Assembly (NCBI GenBank): GCA_017354895.1
Contig: CP071493.1
Coordinates: 5,084,001 to 5,148,000, forward strand
Direction of reading: 5' to 3'
DNA length: 64,000 nucleotides
Source: Podospora comata
Lineage: Eukaryota; Ascomycota; Sordariomycetes; Sordariales; Podosporaceae
Below are positions 21,601 to 33,819 of this stretch, in pieces; the stretch's first letter is position 1; each line of letters starts with the position of its first letter. Both the position numbers and the translations under genes were made by a program. Below the pieces are notes generated by a model that was not told where the DNA came from, did not search any database, and was given only the letters and a program-made list of their open reading frames with translations.

Positions 21601-23580
21601 TAATGCGCTGCGCCAGGAGAAACGCTCGGAAGAGTGCCGCGACTGGGGATAGCTGGGTCAGAATAGTACTACTCCGGAAAGCGCGATATTGACTTACCAA
21701 CTAAATCTTGTCTGAAGAACATGCGGAAGAGCTGACGAGGAAGGGTCGTCCACGCAATGGTATCAGTGATAGCTGTGAAGATCCAGTGAAGTTCCCCAAG
21801 CGGAGTCCTACGCTCTTGAAGTCGGCCCGATAACTTGCGAGCTCGCTCTGGAGTCAGATTAGTCTTTAATGGATTTTGCAACACAAAAAACCAAAGAGCC
21901 ATCTCAACCGGCGTGGTGAGACAGCAGGTGAAAAGATCAGCCGGTAGCTGGGGGTTCGTTGGGAGATTTTCCTTTGTGCTGCAGGCAGCTAGGTGGATAT
22001 ATGGCCGGTAGTTCTGCCTTTCGCAATTTGGATCCTTCTGCCTCAGCTCCTTCTCCTCCTCCTCATGTTTGTCCACGAACTTGTGGTAGTTGGTCAGAAT
22101 GTTGCCCGCCTCTGAACAATCCCAGACGAAAACCGTGGGGGCCTGTAGCCATTGCTGGAGATCGTACAGTGACACAGGAATGTACTGAGTGTAATTTTTG
22201 TTGAAAACCCAGATTTCACCAGAAGTCGTCGGCTTGGGAACTCCGTGACCATTGTAATGAAATAGAATCCGCTCGTCCTTGGCATTCCGCCGGAGAGAAA
22301 CACAAAACTTCTTCGTCTCTTCAATCGAAGGGTCCAGGTATTGCTTGTACCGGGTCCGGAAAGCGATTGACTCATACTGGGTTTGGAGGGCTTTGCCAAT
22401 GTTCTCCAGGGCCTTGTTTGTTGGGGGAACAGTTGGATCTTGCCAAGCTTCAAGCTTTGCACCAGGTACGGTTCGCAACTGATCAGGAGGCTCAACCCCT
22501 ATATTGAGACATACTGCAATGGCTGCGGACACCGTCTTGAGACGATCACGCATTCGCCAATCCTGGATCTCGAAAGCGGGTGTTTTGGGCTTGCCGGTTG
22601 TCTCATGTCGTTTATCAGTAAAATACATGTACCAGTTCTGAAGCCAGTGTTAGTCAATGCCTCTACGTTGTCCATATAGGTTGCTTGATGTTGGAGCTGA
22701 GACAAAAATAAAAACAGACAATAGGGGGTAGCATATGATATAGCACATAGACGCCAAAGTCAATGACATGAGCTACTGTCCCCGAAGAGCGCACTACTGG
22801 CCCACCGTCGCAAGACTAACGACATAGGATGGAATGGACAGGAAGCCAATGGCTTGAAAGAAAAGAAATAAAACTTACATTGGCGAGTTGGGATATTATG
22901 GCCTGTGATTGATAGTGGTCCTCGAAACCATGCCTCGCACCCCACTCGTGAATGTCCTCTTCCACAACAGTCTCGGCGTCCTCCATCCGGATTCCATGCT
23001 CGCTCTTGGACCGCAGTAATGGGGGTTTTACTGGTCTGGAGACAACACCATTCGTCTCAAGCTCGTCTTCGTCATCGGTATGTTGACCGTTGACATGCTT
23101 GTCTCCCGGAGCACTCGAGGGCCGTCGAGCAGCAGAGGTTGGTGAAATGGATCTATGCCGACCATTTGTCGTTGGGTGGGCAGACCTTAAAGCGGAACTT
23201 CCAGGGGACTCGGAATGACCGAAACCATCGTCTTCGTTCCGCAAAGAAGAATATCCGGCAGCTTGCGCGCGCGGTTGCGCTTGTGCCATGAGTTGAGCGT
23301 TCTGTCGGGAGAGCGAACTCGGGGCTGTGCTTGAACCGGTAGCAGCTGCTTGTCCTTGCTGTCTGACGGGTGCGGGGCCATTAAAGCCGGCGGTGTTGTT
23401 AACCCTCGAGATCTGGGCTGCGTGTTGCCGATGACCCTCGGCAGGCTGGGGAGGAGTCGAAAGAGAAAGGGCCGTCATGGTCGATATCTTTACTGGCGGC
23501 GGGCCACCATCGTTCTCGAAGGTAGCTGTCGGTAAAGGTTGAAAAGGTCGGAGTTTGAAAGAAGTGGGTGGGCGAACCAC
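18601..23580 (-). CDS. KOG1: TORC1 subunit raptor (Kog1/Mip1)
   Basis: Four exons on the minus strand: 23580-22879, 22637-21698, 21642-18939 and 18874-18601. They total 4620 nt and give 1539 aa. The introns are 241, 55 and 64 nt, all GT-AG. The first ~200 residues are a disordered fungal extension. The raptor N-terminal caspase-like domain starts at about 210 (HEWGARHGFEDHYQSQ, NWYMYFTDKR). It keeps the pseudo-caspase His and Cys in HYNGHGVPKP and WDCSEAGNI. ARM/HEAT repeats follow (LFRAFLLAQRIMPVYGCHPQ, AVQLALSIGIFPYVLKLLQ). A seven-bladed WD40 propeller forms the C-terminus (FEDHVAVADDGNTVTVWDWK onward). Raptor recruits TOS-motif substrates to the TOR kinase for nutrient-dependent growth control. 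The start is the first ATG of the frame; a second Met at about residue 35 (MTALSLS) is an alternative. Confidence 0.95.
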
Positions 23581-26256
23581 AGCGCTGGGGTGGCTGTTAT
23601 GTGGTGATGGTGAGTTGAATGGAGATCAGGGCCGGTGATGGGGCTGCAATGGCGACGTCAACGCGGATCATGAACCTGCGCTTATGCCCACGCCTCTGCC
23701 ACTGTGTGCGACTGCGACAGGTTTGCAATGATCAGCTCTCAGCTCACATGCGCTGGGCCGTTTGGATTCGAGCTCTCGCAAACTCACAAGCACAATGCAC
23801 TGTCTGGCTACTCGGTCTTGTCTTCAGCCTCAACAGCCAGGCCGTTGTTATGTCTTGGTTTGAGGTCAACAGCTCAGTGACAATGCAGAGGTGGACAACA
23901 TCCGCAGTTGATAGCCGCGGGCAGCTTCTTGGCTCCGTAGGTGGGCTTGCAGCCAGAACCTCACCGCCCAAAGTGGAGCCGGAGTTCACTAATGTTGGCT
24001 GGTGCACGGTCCCTCCGCAGCAGGTGTTCAACTTCTTGTCAGCCTCGCCCAATGGCTGCAGCTGCGATTACATACAACAGCTTCTGCTTGCACGTGACGC
24101 TTCTTGAGAGCACTGATGGAAAGAGCAAGCAAATTGCTGCTTTCTAAATGATCTGATTGGCTTTCGTGTACTCTCTTCTCCTCGTGGATACTGTGAGAGG
24201 TTTACACAGTTGCTCTTATCACTCACTTCCTCGAGGCTCTGTTTACCTAATGATTGTCTTACATTCGATGACTCGCCTCTTTGTTCCTTCCCTTTGCCTA
24301 CCTATGGTAAGTGTCCATCTATATTTCTCTCCTACCTAGGGGAGGCCTTCCTATCCTTTGTTGTCTTGTTGTTTATGGGACTTGTTTGTGCAGTAGTTAC
24401 CTTTTCTGTTGTGTTGTCATTCCCTCTGAGCATTCTCTTACGCAGCGTACATTTACACTTGAACGGTTATGTGTCGTCTCCTTCTCAAGAAGATTTACAC
24501 AACTTGCAAACTCTTCTACAAAATATCAACCGACCTAACAATTTTCTCCTGAGATCATTGCTTACTCATGGTGCTCATGTGGTGGTTCTGTGCCCCTGAT
24601 GTGCACCAAAGAACGGAAAGCTTGGAGAAACATGAAACATCATCCATAACCTGGAAGCTGGGGTCCGAAATAGGACGAATGCAACGCTAGGACGCATGGA
24701 CACGGAGCGAGCAACAAGACTGAATATGAAATCTTGCGAGATTTTGTTGATGATCGCAGCTTCATGCGTGCGAGACATTTTTCAAGGAGATGATGCACGT
24801 CGTGTCTTCCGTAGGGGCTCCCTCTTTCATTTTGTCGGAAATACCCGACTGGTGGTATAGGAGGCCCTCGAAGTGCTCCCATAATATGAGATATAGGGTA
24901 ACATGCGTGCTACGGAGTACCTGCCTGTAGGAAGAGCTTGAGACTACACTAGTGGCCATGTATGATGATTTGCAGCAAGAGGGGCACTTCTGCATGTGCT
25001 GACCCAACCTCCACAGCAAAAGGTCGACTCTGGTATCATCTTGCCTTGGGTAATTCTGTTGGTTACACGGTAGAGCTTCAAGGGCAAAAGGAAGAGACTC
25101 CGACACCCCGCGATCTTCACCTTTAGCCTATCCTCACCAGCTCATGGTTGATATTCGAGATGTGTATTTGTGCCATTTTCTTCAGTTTACATGAGACGGG
25201 ATCCCGGACGAAAGAGGCGGACGAACAAAAGATCAACATCAGTTTCGCCGGCAAATATTAATAGAATCGGCTGACAGTGCCTCTCGTCTGCTTTGCTGTG
25301 CCGGTTGGTGCTGCTCGAAGGGTGCACCCGGACCACAGAATTGCATCCCAACAACGTCGTCTTTCTGGAAAAGGCCACGAGCAGCTTGAACAGAGGGTGA
25401 GCGTGAGCCCCTGAGGACTGGTTCAGGGGGTCCCAAGGGGGTGACGGGGATTGAGCAACAAGCCCGGATTGGCTGGTCTGGGAGCGAGGCGGGAGTGCCT
25501 GTATCGTTCCATCCACTCAGAGACCGTCTTTGTGCTCCAGGTCTCCGCCGAGCGTCCCCGGCCGCTAGCGTAGGCGATGCCCTGCGCCAGGCGCTGATGA
25601 ATTCCCACCTGCCCACGGGCATAGAACTCCTGGACACCGGACCTGCAGTTCTCTTCTCGCCAGGCTTGACCCAGTCGCATTAAACTTTATCTCCTCCACC
25701 TCTGTCATCCACAGACAAACCGAATACACGGTCACGGAAAGCATCCTTCGCATATCGGGCACAGCATCTCTTTTTCTGCTTGTCTTTCTTTTTGCTCCGT
25801 TGTAGTTATCATCGCATTCGCCTGTTCAAGCGTGCACCTCCGAAGCGCTGCTCTTTCGTCCTGCTAGGTGCTGGGGGCACTTTGCTGGGCTGACCAGGGA
25901 CCCCCTCAAAAAATAAAATAAAAAAAGACAGGAGGTTGAACCTGAATCTGTCCCGTCCAAAAACCGAACCCGCTGCGCCCGCTCCGCCACGGCGAGCGAA
26001 CCGATGCTTTCCCAGCCTTCTCGAGACACGACCGCCGACGACATTCCCGACTCCCGCACCTCTCCTCGTTGGAGCCCACGCTGCCCACCCAGCTAACTCC
26101 GCAGTCGTCCGCGTCCACCAGCTCCGTTCGCCCTCTCCCACCTGCAGGCTCCCGTCCGTAGCGGTCCCTGATCAATTTGCCCGGTCAATTGACGACGTGT
26201 GCCTACGCCTGCTCCTGGCGACACTGTAGTCCGGCCAGCAGTTCTACGGTGCCATT
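23581..26256. other. Long divergent spacer, raptor / Tea1
   Basis: This 2.7-kb stretch lies between two opposed start codons and must contain both promoters and leaders. About 24160-24560 is T- and C-rich on the plus strand. The last 550 bp before Tea1 are C-rich with an A-rich break at 25910-25930, typical of a long fungal leader. Frames up to 130 codons exist, but they rely on non-ATG starts or have no features. A non-coding RNA cannot be excluded. No tRNA or 5S-like element was seen. Confidence 0.4.
26004..26096 (+). promoter_or_regulatory. Possible upstream ORF in the Tea1 leader
   Basis: An ATG at 26004 opens a 30-codon frame that stops (TAA) at 26094-26096, 160 nt before the Tea1 start. 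It would be translated if the transcript starts upstream of 26004. That is likely from the C-rich leader but not shown. Confidence 0.3.
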
Positions 26257-29200
26257 ATGGCCTTCCTCTTCAAATCCAAGAAGAGTCACGACCGGTCGCT
26301 TGCCAGTCGGGATGGATCACAGGGCTCGGCGTCGGGCATGGGTGGCGCGGCGGCGCGCGTCAGAGATGAGAAGGGGTCACGATCAACACCCACTGGCAGC
26401 TTAACCTCCCTCGATGTCGACGGCAGCATTGGTAGTCCCGATCAATCTTATGCTCGCCAGCGAGGCCAGAGTCTGGACCAGCAACAACCGACACCTCCTC
26501 AGCTGCAGCAACCGCCATCGAGTGACTTACCGGTAAGCTTCCATCTCAAGCGACGTCGCAATGTGCATCAGCATCTTGTCTAACGTTGGCCATCGCAGCT
26601 GCGCAACGGTCCTCCTCCTACACAAACGGCGCCGAATCCCAATGCCTCGCTATACCCATGGTCTCAGCGCCGACTAACCTACACGTCCTCGCATCCCAGC
26701 CCGTTCCCAAGATATGGCGCCGCTGTCAATGCCGTCTCCTCGAAAGAGGGTGACATATACGTAATGGGCGGTTTGATCAACAGCTCGACAGTGAAGGGCG
26801 ATCTGTGGCTCATTGAGGCCGGGGGAAACATGTCTTGCTACCCACTAGCTACAACAGCTGAGGGCCCAGGGCCTAGAGTCGGACATGCCAGTTTGCTCGT
26901 AGGGAACGCTTTCATCGTCTTTGGTGGAGACACCAAGATCGAAGAAACAGATGTTCTCGATGAGACCTTGTATCTTCTCAACACATGTGAGGCTTGCAGC
27001 TCCACCTGGTTGGCTCTATCATGCTGACAGTTTTACAGCAACGAGACAGTGGTCGAGAGCTTTGCCGGCCGGACCACGACCCAGCGGACGTTATGGACAC
27101 TCGCTGAATATTCTGGGGTCAAAAATTTACATCTTCGGTGGTCAAGTGGAGGGTTATTTCATGAATGACCTTGCCGCTTTTGACCTGAATCAGCTGCAGA
27201 TGCCCAATAACCGCTGGGAGATGCTCATATCATCAACTGAGAGTGGTGGACCGCAGGCCAAAATCCCGCCAGCCAGAACGAACCATTCCGTGGTGACATT
27301 CAACGACAAACTTTACTTGTAAGTTTTGATGCGGGGAGACGTAATATTCTTCATGCTAAGATTGGTTAGGTTTGGTGGTACCAATGGATACCAATGGTTC
27401 AACGACGTCTGGGCATATGATCCTGCTGTCAACACTTGGTCGCAACTAGACTGTATAGGGTACATTCCGTCTCCCAGAGAAGGCCACGCTGCTGCTATCG
27501 TCGAGGATGTCATGTACATCTTCGGTGGCAGGACGGAGGAGGGTGCGGATCTGGGTGATCTTGCCGCATTCAGGATCACTTCTCGCCGCTGGTACACTTT
27601 CCAGAACATGGGCCCATCCCCCTCGCCGCGGTCCGGACATAGCATGACAGCAGTTGGGAAGTCCATCATTGTGGTCGGAGGAGAACCAAGCTCGGCTCAA
27701 ACAGCAGTCAACGATCTCGCGCTTGTTTACTGCTTGGATACCACAAAGATTCGCTATCCCAACGACGCAGGCCCTAGCCAGACTTCACCTAGAAATCAAC
27801 AACGACGACCTAGCGATGCCACTCCACAAATCACCCTGAGGAATGTGTCTCCACGCGATGGTTCGAACGGCCCGCCCGATAGTCGACGCCCACCAGGAGG
27901 TCCTGGTCCCAATGGATATCGGTCACCTAATGGCCCTGCTGAAGTGAGCCCGACGGGAGGACCACCAAGCGGTCCTCAAAAAGCTCGATCCGCGGGTCCT
28001 ATGGGCCCAGGGGGTCCATCTGGTGCCCCTCCATCTGGACCACCTCCCCAAATTCAACCGCCAAAACCTGGCCCTGCAGGTGGAGCACCCCGGCCTGCCA
28101 GAAATGCCTCAACGGAGCGAGGCGACCAGCCCCAGGGCTCCCCAATCACATCGGCACCGCCGCAGCAGGTTGCGGCGTTGAAAGAAGGCGAAGGACTGGG
28201 CGCAACTGGCCGGCGCACTCCGACAAGTCAGAATCCTAACCCGCCCCGCTCTTCTTCAAGACAAGCTGAGGGACAGCCTGCGGATGCTGCGAGATCCAAA
28301 GCAACGAGACAAGGACGCGGGCAAGGCTCCGTAGATAGTACAACGGAGCCAGCTCTCAAGCCAGCTCCGGCTCGCCCAGCGTCCCCACCACCGCCTACCC
28401 GACAACCCAGCAATCCTATATCTCGAAGGTCTTCCGCCCGGAACTCTCAAACGGTTACACTTCTAAAAGAGCTGGATGCCGCAAGGAACCGCAACGCATG
28501 GTACGCCTCCGAACTAGAGTTAGCGCGCAAGGCTGGCTATTCACCCAATGCGTCACTGAGCCCAATCTTGGACAGCCGTGCCGCGGAAACATTTGATGAT
28601 GAAGACAAACCCTTGATCGAAGCTCTTCTTGCTATGCGGCAAGAGCTTGCCAACGTACAAGCCTCGGTCGACAAGCAGGCAGTTCTGGCTGCCCGACAAA
28701 TTGCTGAAGCAGAGAAGCAGCGAGACGCAGCCATTCAGGAAGCCATTTATGCCAAAGCGAAACTAGCTGCGAGGGGTGGAAGCGCCAGAAGCACACCACA
28801 GCTCGATGACAAGGAAGTAGGAGATCGTGCCAATGAGATGAGCAAGAAGCTCGCACATGCTCTCAGTGTACAAAAAGAGCTTCAAGATCAGCTGGAGCGC
28901 ATCAAGACCGACTTTGACGCCGAGAAGAAGGCGCGCAAACTGGCAGACGACACGGCAAATGCGGCGCAAAAGCGAATGGCAGATCTCGAGAGTTATAAGC
29001 AGCAAAACGCATCCGAAGTCGAACGGCTCAAGGCTGAGTTGCACATGGCTCAGCGTGAGGCCCGGGAACAGTCTGTTGCGGCAGCGGAAGCGGTGGCGGC
29101 TACACAAATGCTACGTGTTGAGAAGGAAGAATATGAGCAGAAGTATAATCACCTTGTTGGAAGCAATAAGGACCAGGTCGACACCTTTGAGACTTTCCGT

Positions 29201-30862
29201 GGCGCGCTCGCAGCTTCTGAGGAGACCAAGGCTTTGCTTGAACGGAAGCTGGAGGAGGAACGCGCGCTCAAGGAGAAGATCGAATCGAAGCTCAGCAAAC
29301 TGAAAGCCGAGCATGAGACTCGTACAGCTGAACTTGTTTCAGCAACACAACGCTTACGAGATGCCGAAGAGCTGGCCGAGAAACATGCCAGTGAGGCAAA
29401 GCTGCAGCGCCAGGCTTTGTTGTCAGGCCTCGACAAGATGTCTGCCAAAGATGTTTCAAAATCTGACAAGGCTGATCATGACCGCATCCTTGCTCTGCAG
29501 GGTCAACTTAACGCTGCCAACGCGCTGGTAAGGAAGTATCAACAGGAGGCGGACAGTGCGGCAGACAAGCTTCGGGGAGCCGAGGAACGAATTGCAGGGC
29601 TGGAGGCATACCAAGAACAGGCAAGCAGAGAGGGTGTTTCCATCCGCCGACAGCTCCAGGGAGCTTTGAGGGAGACCCAGAGTCTTCAAGCCGCAAACTC
29701 GGAGTTGAAGCAGCAATTGTCGAAGCAGCAGCTTGAGACAAATGCGGTCGTCGTCCAACACAACACACTCAAGGACATCCTTGTCGAGCGAGGCATCTCA
29801 CCTTCCTCCGCGACCCGTGCGCGTAATAGTCCGCGCGGCAGTCCTCGGGAAGCTTCACCTGAGCGGGCCCGTGTTCGTGAGTTGGAGCAGCAACTTGCAA
29901 CTGCCCAAAATGCCCTTGAAGAGACAAAAGCACAGGCAACCGAGAAGCTCGTACAGCTTGAAAACGACTACCAGTCTGCCGTACAATACGTCAAGGGGAC
30001 CGAGAAGATGCTCAAGCAACTCAAGGATCAGCTGACACGCTACAAGACTGAGAATGGCCGTCTGAAGGAACAGGTGGTGGAATTGGAGGACAAGCTTGAG
30101 GCTGGAGGTGGTGCTTCCAAGAGCGGCCCCACAGACTGGGAATCTGAGAAGGAGACCTTGTCGGCCGAGATTGGAAGATTACAAGCTGAGCTCAAGAACA
30201 CGGCGAGCCAGCTCGAGAAGCAAGTTCAGTCCATCCGTCAAGACCTGGCAGAAGTTCAGAAGGAACGAGATGTAGCCGTCAAGACCAGCGAGGACGCAAA
30301 CCGACGCCTTGAGGCCCATAAGAAGGACCTGGAGCAGCTGCAGCAGGAGAATATTCTCCTCGAACGCCGAGCCCAGGATGCCGAAAACAAGGTTAGCACA
30401 CTTCTTGATCAGGTGGAGCTGAGCGTCGACAACTACCGCCGACGAAGCAGACAGGCCCCCAGCCTCAACTCCGAGACTATTGGATCCAACGCCGCCTCCG
30501 GACCCGGCGGTACCAACGGAGGAAGCAGCAGTGCCGGCCTGGGTCATAACAGGCAAGAATCGGGCGGCTCTGAGAGCCTGTACGGTGGTGTGCCCGGTGA
30601 ACGTGAGGTTAACAGCGTCGGCGGTGTCGGCGAGCGAAACAGCAAAGCGCTGGACAGCCTCGCCCACGAACTCGACAACTTGCGCAACCAGTGGGAAGCG
30701 ACTAACAAGCAATACCGACTGAGCACAACGCAGTATGAATATGAGACCAACTCCATCTCTCCGGGTGGAAAGCCAACCAGCACTGGGCTGAGCGAGAGTT
30801 TGGCCGACTGGAGGAAACGACTTGACGAGAGCCACCCCGGTAGCCCTGGCGAGGCGAGATGA
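26257..30862 (+). CDS. TEA1: Kelch-repeat cell-end polarity protein, Tea1/TeaA type
   Basis: Four exons, 26257-26532, 26599-26986, 27039-27318 and 27370-30862, totalling 4437 nt and 1478 aa. The introns are 51-66 nt with GTAAGC/GTGAGG/GTAAGT donors. The N-terminal kelch propeller (about 100-400) shows PFPRYGAAVNAVSSKEGDIY, PRVGHASLLVGNAFIVFGGD, PSGRYGHSLNILGSKIYIFG, VTFNDKLYLFGGTNGYQWFN and PREGHAAAIVEDVMYIFGGR. A Pro/Gly/Ser-rich linker covers about 440-640. A very long coiled coil (about 660-1360) contains QKELQDQLERIKTDFDAEKK and many similar heptads. The C-terminus ends with AHELDNLRNQWEATNKQYRL. Tea1/Kel1 proteins ride microtubule ends to the hyphal tip and set the growth direction with formin and Tea4-type partners. 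The length fits filamentous homologues. The family is certain; tip localisation is inferred. Confidence 0.92.
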
Positions 30863-32374
30863 ATTGATGGATGGATAGATGAAAAAAGAAGGAGAAAAAA
30901 CTGGTTTGTTTTTTCTTCTTCAAGGAAACACGAAGCATGCATGGCATGAATTCACATTGGGCAATGTTCATCTACGCACCTACACACAACCATGTACACA
31001 ACCACGCATACCACACCACACCAAACCGTCTCTCTTTTGACACAATGGGGGGGGTATGTGATACCTTTATTTTTGGCTTTAGAAGTGTTGGGGTGGAAGG
31101 AGGGAGGACAGGGCCAAGGATTATTCGGGTTGATATTTTTTATTATCTTTTTTGGCTTTTTTCTGTTTCCCCATTCTCTCTAATCTCCTTTCTCCTTTCG
31201 ATGGTAGGGGTTCGGCTATACATTACACGCCCACCTTTTCTACAATGGGGAAACCTTTTTTGTTTTCTTGTCATCTTGACCTCATTTGCTGTTGTTGTTG
31301 CTGCTGGTGCTGCTGTAGTTGTGGCTTGAATGTTTTTTTTTGTTTTGGCATAACGTTTGCTGCTTGCTGCTTATTGTTGTTGAGAGGGTTTTGATATGGG
31401 GAGAGCGAGTTATGGCACGCACACACAGAGCTTTATGTATGGCACGGCGCGCGCGCGAAATTAAAATAATACATGCTGTCTTTTTTTTATTGTTGTTCAA
31501 TTACTACTCCTGATAGTCTGCAAGGCGATGTGAAGGATCAGAAAGTGGAAAGAGAGCAATAGCTGTATGAGGAGAAACACTGCAAGAGGAATTTTGAACT
31601 GAGTCGGTTTTGCTAGCTGGATTAGTTTGTGTTTGAAAATATGGAAGGGGAAAGGGATTGGGGAAGGGTGGGGGGGTTATGGGGGGTGAATCGGGTGAGG
31701 TGCTGAGGAGGATGAGAGGTAGAAATGGAAGGAAAAAAAGGTGAGGGGGAGGGATATCGGGGTGTTTATTTAGACTTTTCTATCATCGTTGTTGGTCTCG
31801 GGAGAAAGCGTTGGCTTGCGTGTTGGCTGCATATAGAGAGTAGTTTGTAATTGGACGGTGAGATAGGTGTTGGTTTGAAGACCTGAATGATGATTATTAT
31901 ATCTTGATGTTTCTCACCTTTGCATTTTTGAGGCAAAAGACTTGCTTTACGTCGAGTGGTGAGATCAGCATAGCTGTGACATGTTGGTCTGTCATGAGAG
32001 TTCGATGGATGAGCACCTGAAGTGTCTTGTGAGAGACTCATCCATAAACTAAACAAGGTTAGCCTTTTAGGCAAGAGTAATCTGACTTCAATCACATGTG
32101 AGTATGAAGGTGGGTGCCAGTCTAGAAGAAGCACAGCTGGTGCTCGGGTAAGGTAGGCGCTCAGCAAAGATAACTCGTAAACTGACAGATGTGCTCTTTG
32201 GCCGCACTCTTGACATGTCGTCTACCAAAGCTGCCGCAAAAGCTAGTCACGCAAGTCTATTCAAAAGCCTCGTACCCATTCATTGCTAACCTCACAAGAA
32301 CACCGATCCCCAACCTACGCTACCAATCCCATCCTCCCAAACCCCCTCCCCGTCCCACCACCCCCTATGCTTGA
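30863..32374. other. Convergent 3' spacer, Tea1 / Mpv17-like
   Basis: This 1.5-kb low-complexity stretch has T-rich blocks (31130-31330), GTTGTTGTTGCTGCTG repeats near 31290, CA and CG runs near 31420-31455 and a purine-rich G-tract at 31647-31760. I see no gene. The short frames are compositional. Confidence 0.45.
31647..31686 (+). other. G-quadruplex-type G-tract
   Basis: On the plus strand, runs of 4, 3, 4, 3, 7 and 6 G are separated by loops of AAA, ATT, AA, T and TTAT. This satisfies the G3+ N1-7 pattern several times over within 40 nt. It lies about 780 nt past the Tea1 stop and 690 nt past the Mpv17-like stop on the other side. Confidence 0.7.
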
Positions 32375-33119
32375 TCAATTCCCAGCAAACAAATTAACAT
32401 AAACCCCCCACCCAACCCCCGCCAACCCCCCAACCAAATTCCTCATCTCCACGCTCTTCAAGAACGTAAAGTTCACCAAACTGATCACCGGCCAAAACTT
32501 CCACCCCGCCTTGACAATCCCCCAAAACTCCCCCCTTGTCCTCTCCCACACAACCCCCCAGTTCACATCTTGAGCCCTCACCACGCCCTTTTCCCCAAAC
32601 AGAAACCCCAGGCTCGTCTGTGCCTCTAGTTCGTGATGTGCCATGCCCATTTGAATCCCGTTCATAAACATCGAGTACAAAAACGTGTTCACCGCCGCGC
32701 CGACCGTCTGATCCAGCAGGGTCTTAATGGCGGTGTTCCGCCTGTTTAGCTTTGGCTCGACAAGTTTCCCTTCCTTCTCCTCGGCGTCGAGTTCTGCTTC
32801 TGAACCCTTTGACGCGGAGGCGATGGCTTCCGGGGTGGGGGAGGGGTGGTAAGAAGGGAAGGTGGACTCGAGGTATTCCTGCCAGAGGATGTTGGGGGGG
32901 GTGTTGACCAGGCCGAAGAGGACGTATTGGAAGAGGGAGAGGAGGTTGATTGTGATTGGTTTCTGTGGTGGGGGGTGTTAGTGATATGAATGAGCGGTAA
33001 TAGGGGAGGGAATGAGGTACGTTATCTCTCTGAGCGGCAATGACCTGGGCTATGATGTTGGATAGGGAGCCGATCACAGCGGCTTGTATGAGCGCGAATT
33101 GCATAGGTGAGAGTGCCAT
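32375..33119 (-). CDS. Mpv17/PMP22 family membrane protein
   Basis: Two exons on the minus strand, 33119-33021 and 32962-32375, with a 58-nt intron (GTACCT...CCACAG). The product is 228 aa. The start MALSPMQFALIQAAVIGSLS leads into the first membrane segment with NIIAQVIAAQ, and FQYVLFGLVNTPPNILWQEY opens the second. The Mpv17-type C-terminal block FWGIVKAGWKFWPVISLVNF gives the family call (W-P-x-N-F motif variant WPVISLVNF). A charged insertion (about 65-100) separates the halves. Family members form channels in the mitochondrial inner membrane (Sym1/Mpv17) or the peroxisome (PMP22). This one cannot be assigned to either organelle from sequence alone. Confidence 0.8.
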
Positions 33120-33819
33120 GGTGGCCAGTGGTAATGCCAGCTCTACCGGCGGGCTGGGAAAGTAACAACGACTTTTGAATTCCAGTGAAATCAATCGTGA
33201 CACAGAAAACACAAAAATGAGGCCGAAAAGAAAAAAAGAGGAAACGAGATTCTTATGAAGACCAGCCGCCCGTTTGTCTTGTTTAAGTCCTGAGGTTGAG
33301 AGAGCCCAAGAGGCACCAATCGCCCCACTTCCCAGCCATGTGGTTGTGCAGCGCGATCGGTGTCAACTCCCCTACCACACATGCCCTTGAGGCGTGGCCT
33401 GAAAGGACCGCGGGCAAAAGAGCCCAGTCCCGCGGACAAAAGAGCCCAGTCCCGCGCCCGGAATCTCGCACACAGCAGATGTGTGCAAACAACGCACCTT
33501 GCCGGTTTCTCTGCCCCTGACGGAATCAAACTAGAACCTTTCCGCGGGCAAGCAAAGACCAAATTAATGTTTATATGGTTACCAGCTCCGTGTGACTACA
33601 AGTTCCGGGTAATGGCTGTCCAGATAAACCTCCCCGACTGGGCAGACGTTGCATCTCTCGGCTGAGGCCATAACACATTATTTCTCATTTCGTTCCTAAA
33701 TATATGGTTGAATGTTATACAATACGCTTCGTTCCGTCCAAACCAACCGGATCACCAGTATGCCCCATTGATTCGCCTATAAAGCTGCGCCGCCATCCAG
33801 ATGATAAGTTGCACAGGTC
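33120..33819. other. Spacer between Mpv17-like and YIF1
   Basis: This is the promoter side of the Mpv17-like gene and the 3' side of YIF1. It includes a 22-bp tandem duplication (33409-33452). I see no gene. Confidence 0.45.
33409..33452. repeat. Two-copy 22-bp tandem duplication
   Basis: The unit CGCGGGCAAAAGAGCCCAGT plus CC occurs twice in direct contact (33409-33430 and 33431-33452), with one G-to-A difference. A further CGCGGGCAAG fragment occurs about 90 bp downstream. Confidence 0.75.

Noticed and set aside
24210-24599. Plus-strand 129-codon frame with hydrophobic stretches
   Set aside because: It has a non-ATG start in T/C-rich DNA, which by itself yields Leu/Phe/Ser-rich translations.
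25187-25680. Overlapping minus-strand frames of 85-132 codons upstream of Tea1
   Set aside because: No motif; probably Tea1 promoter or leader.
30179-30835. Minus-strand 218-codon frame opposite the Tea1 coiled coil
   Set aside because: It is the complement of heptad-rich coding sequence.
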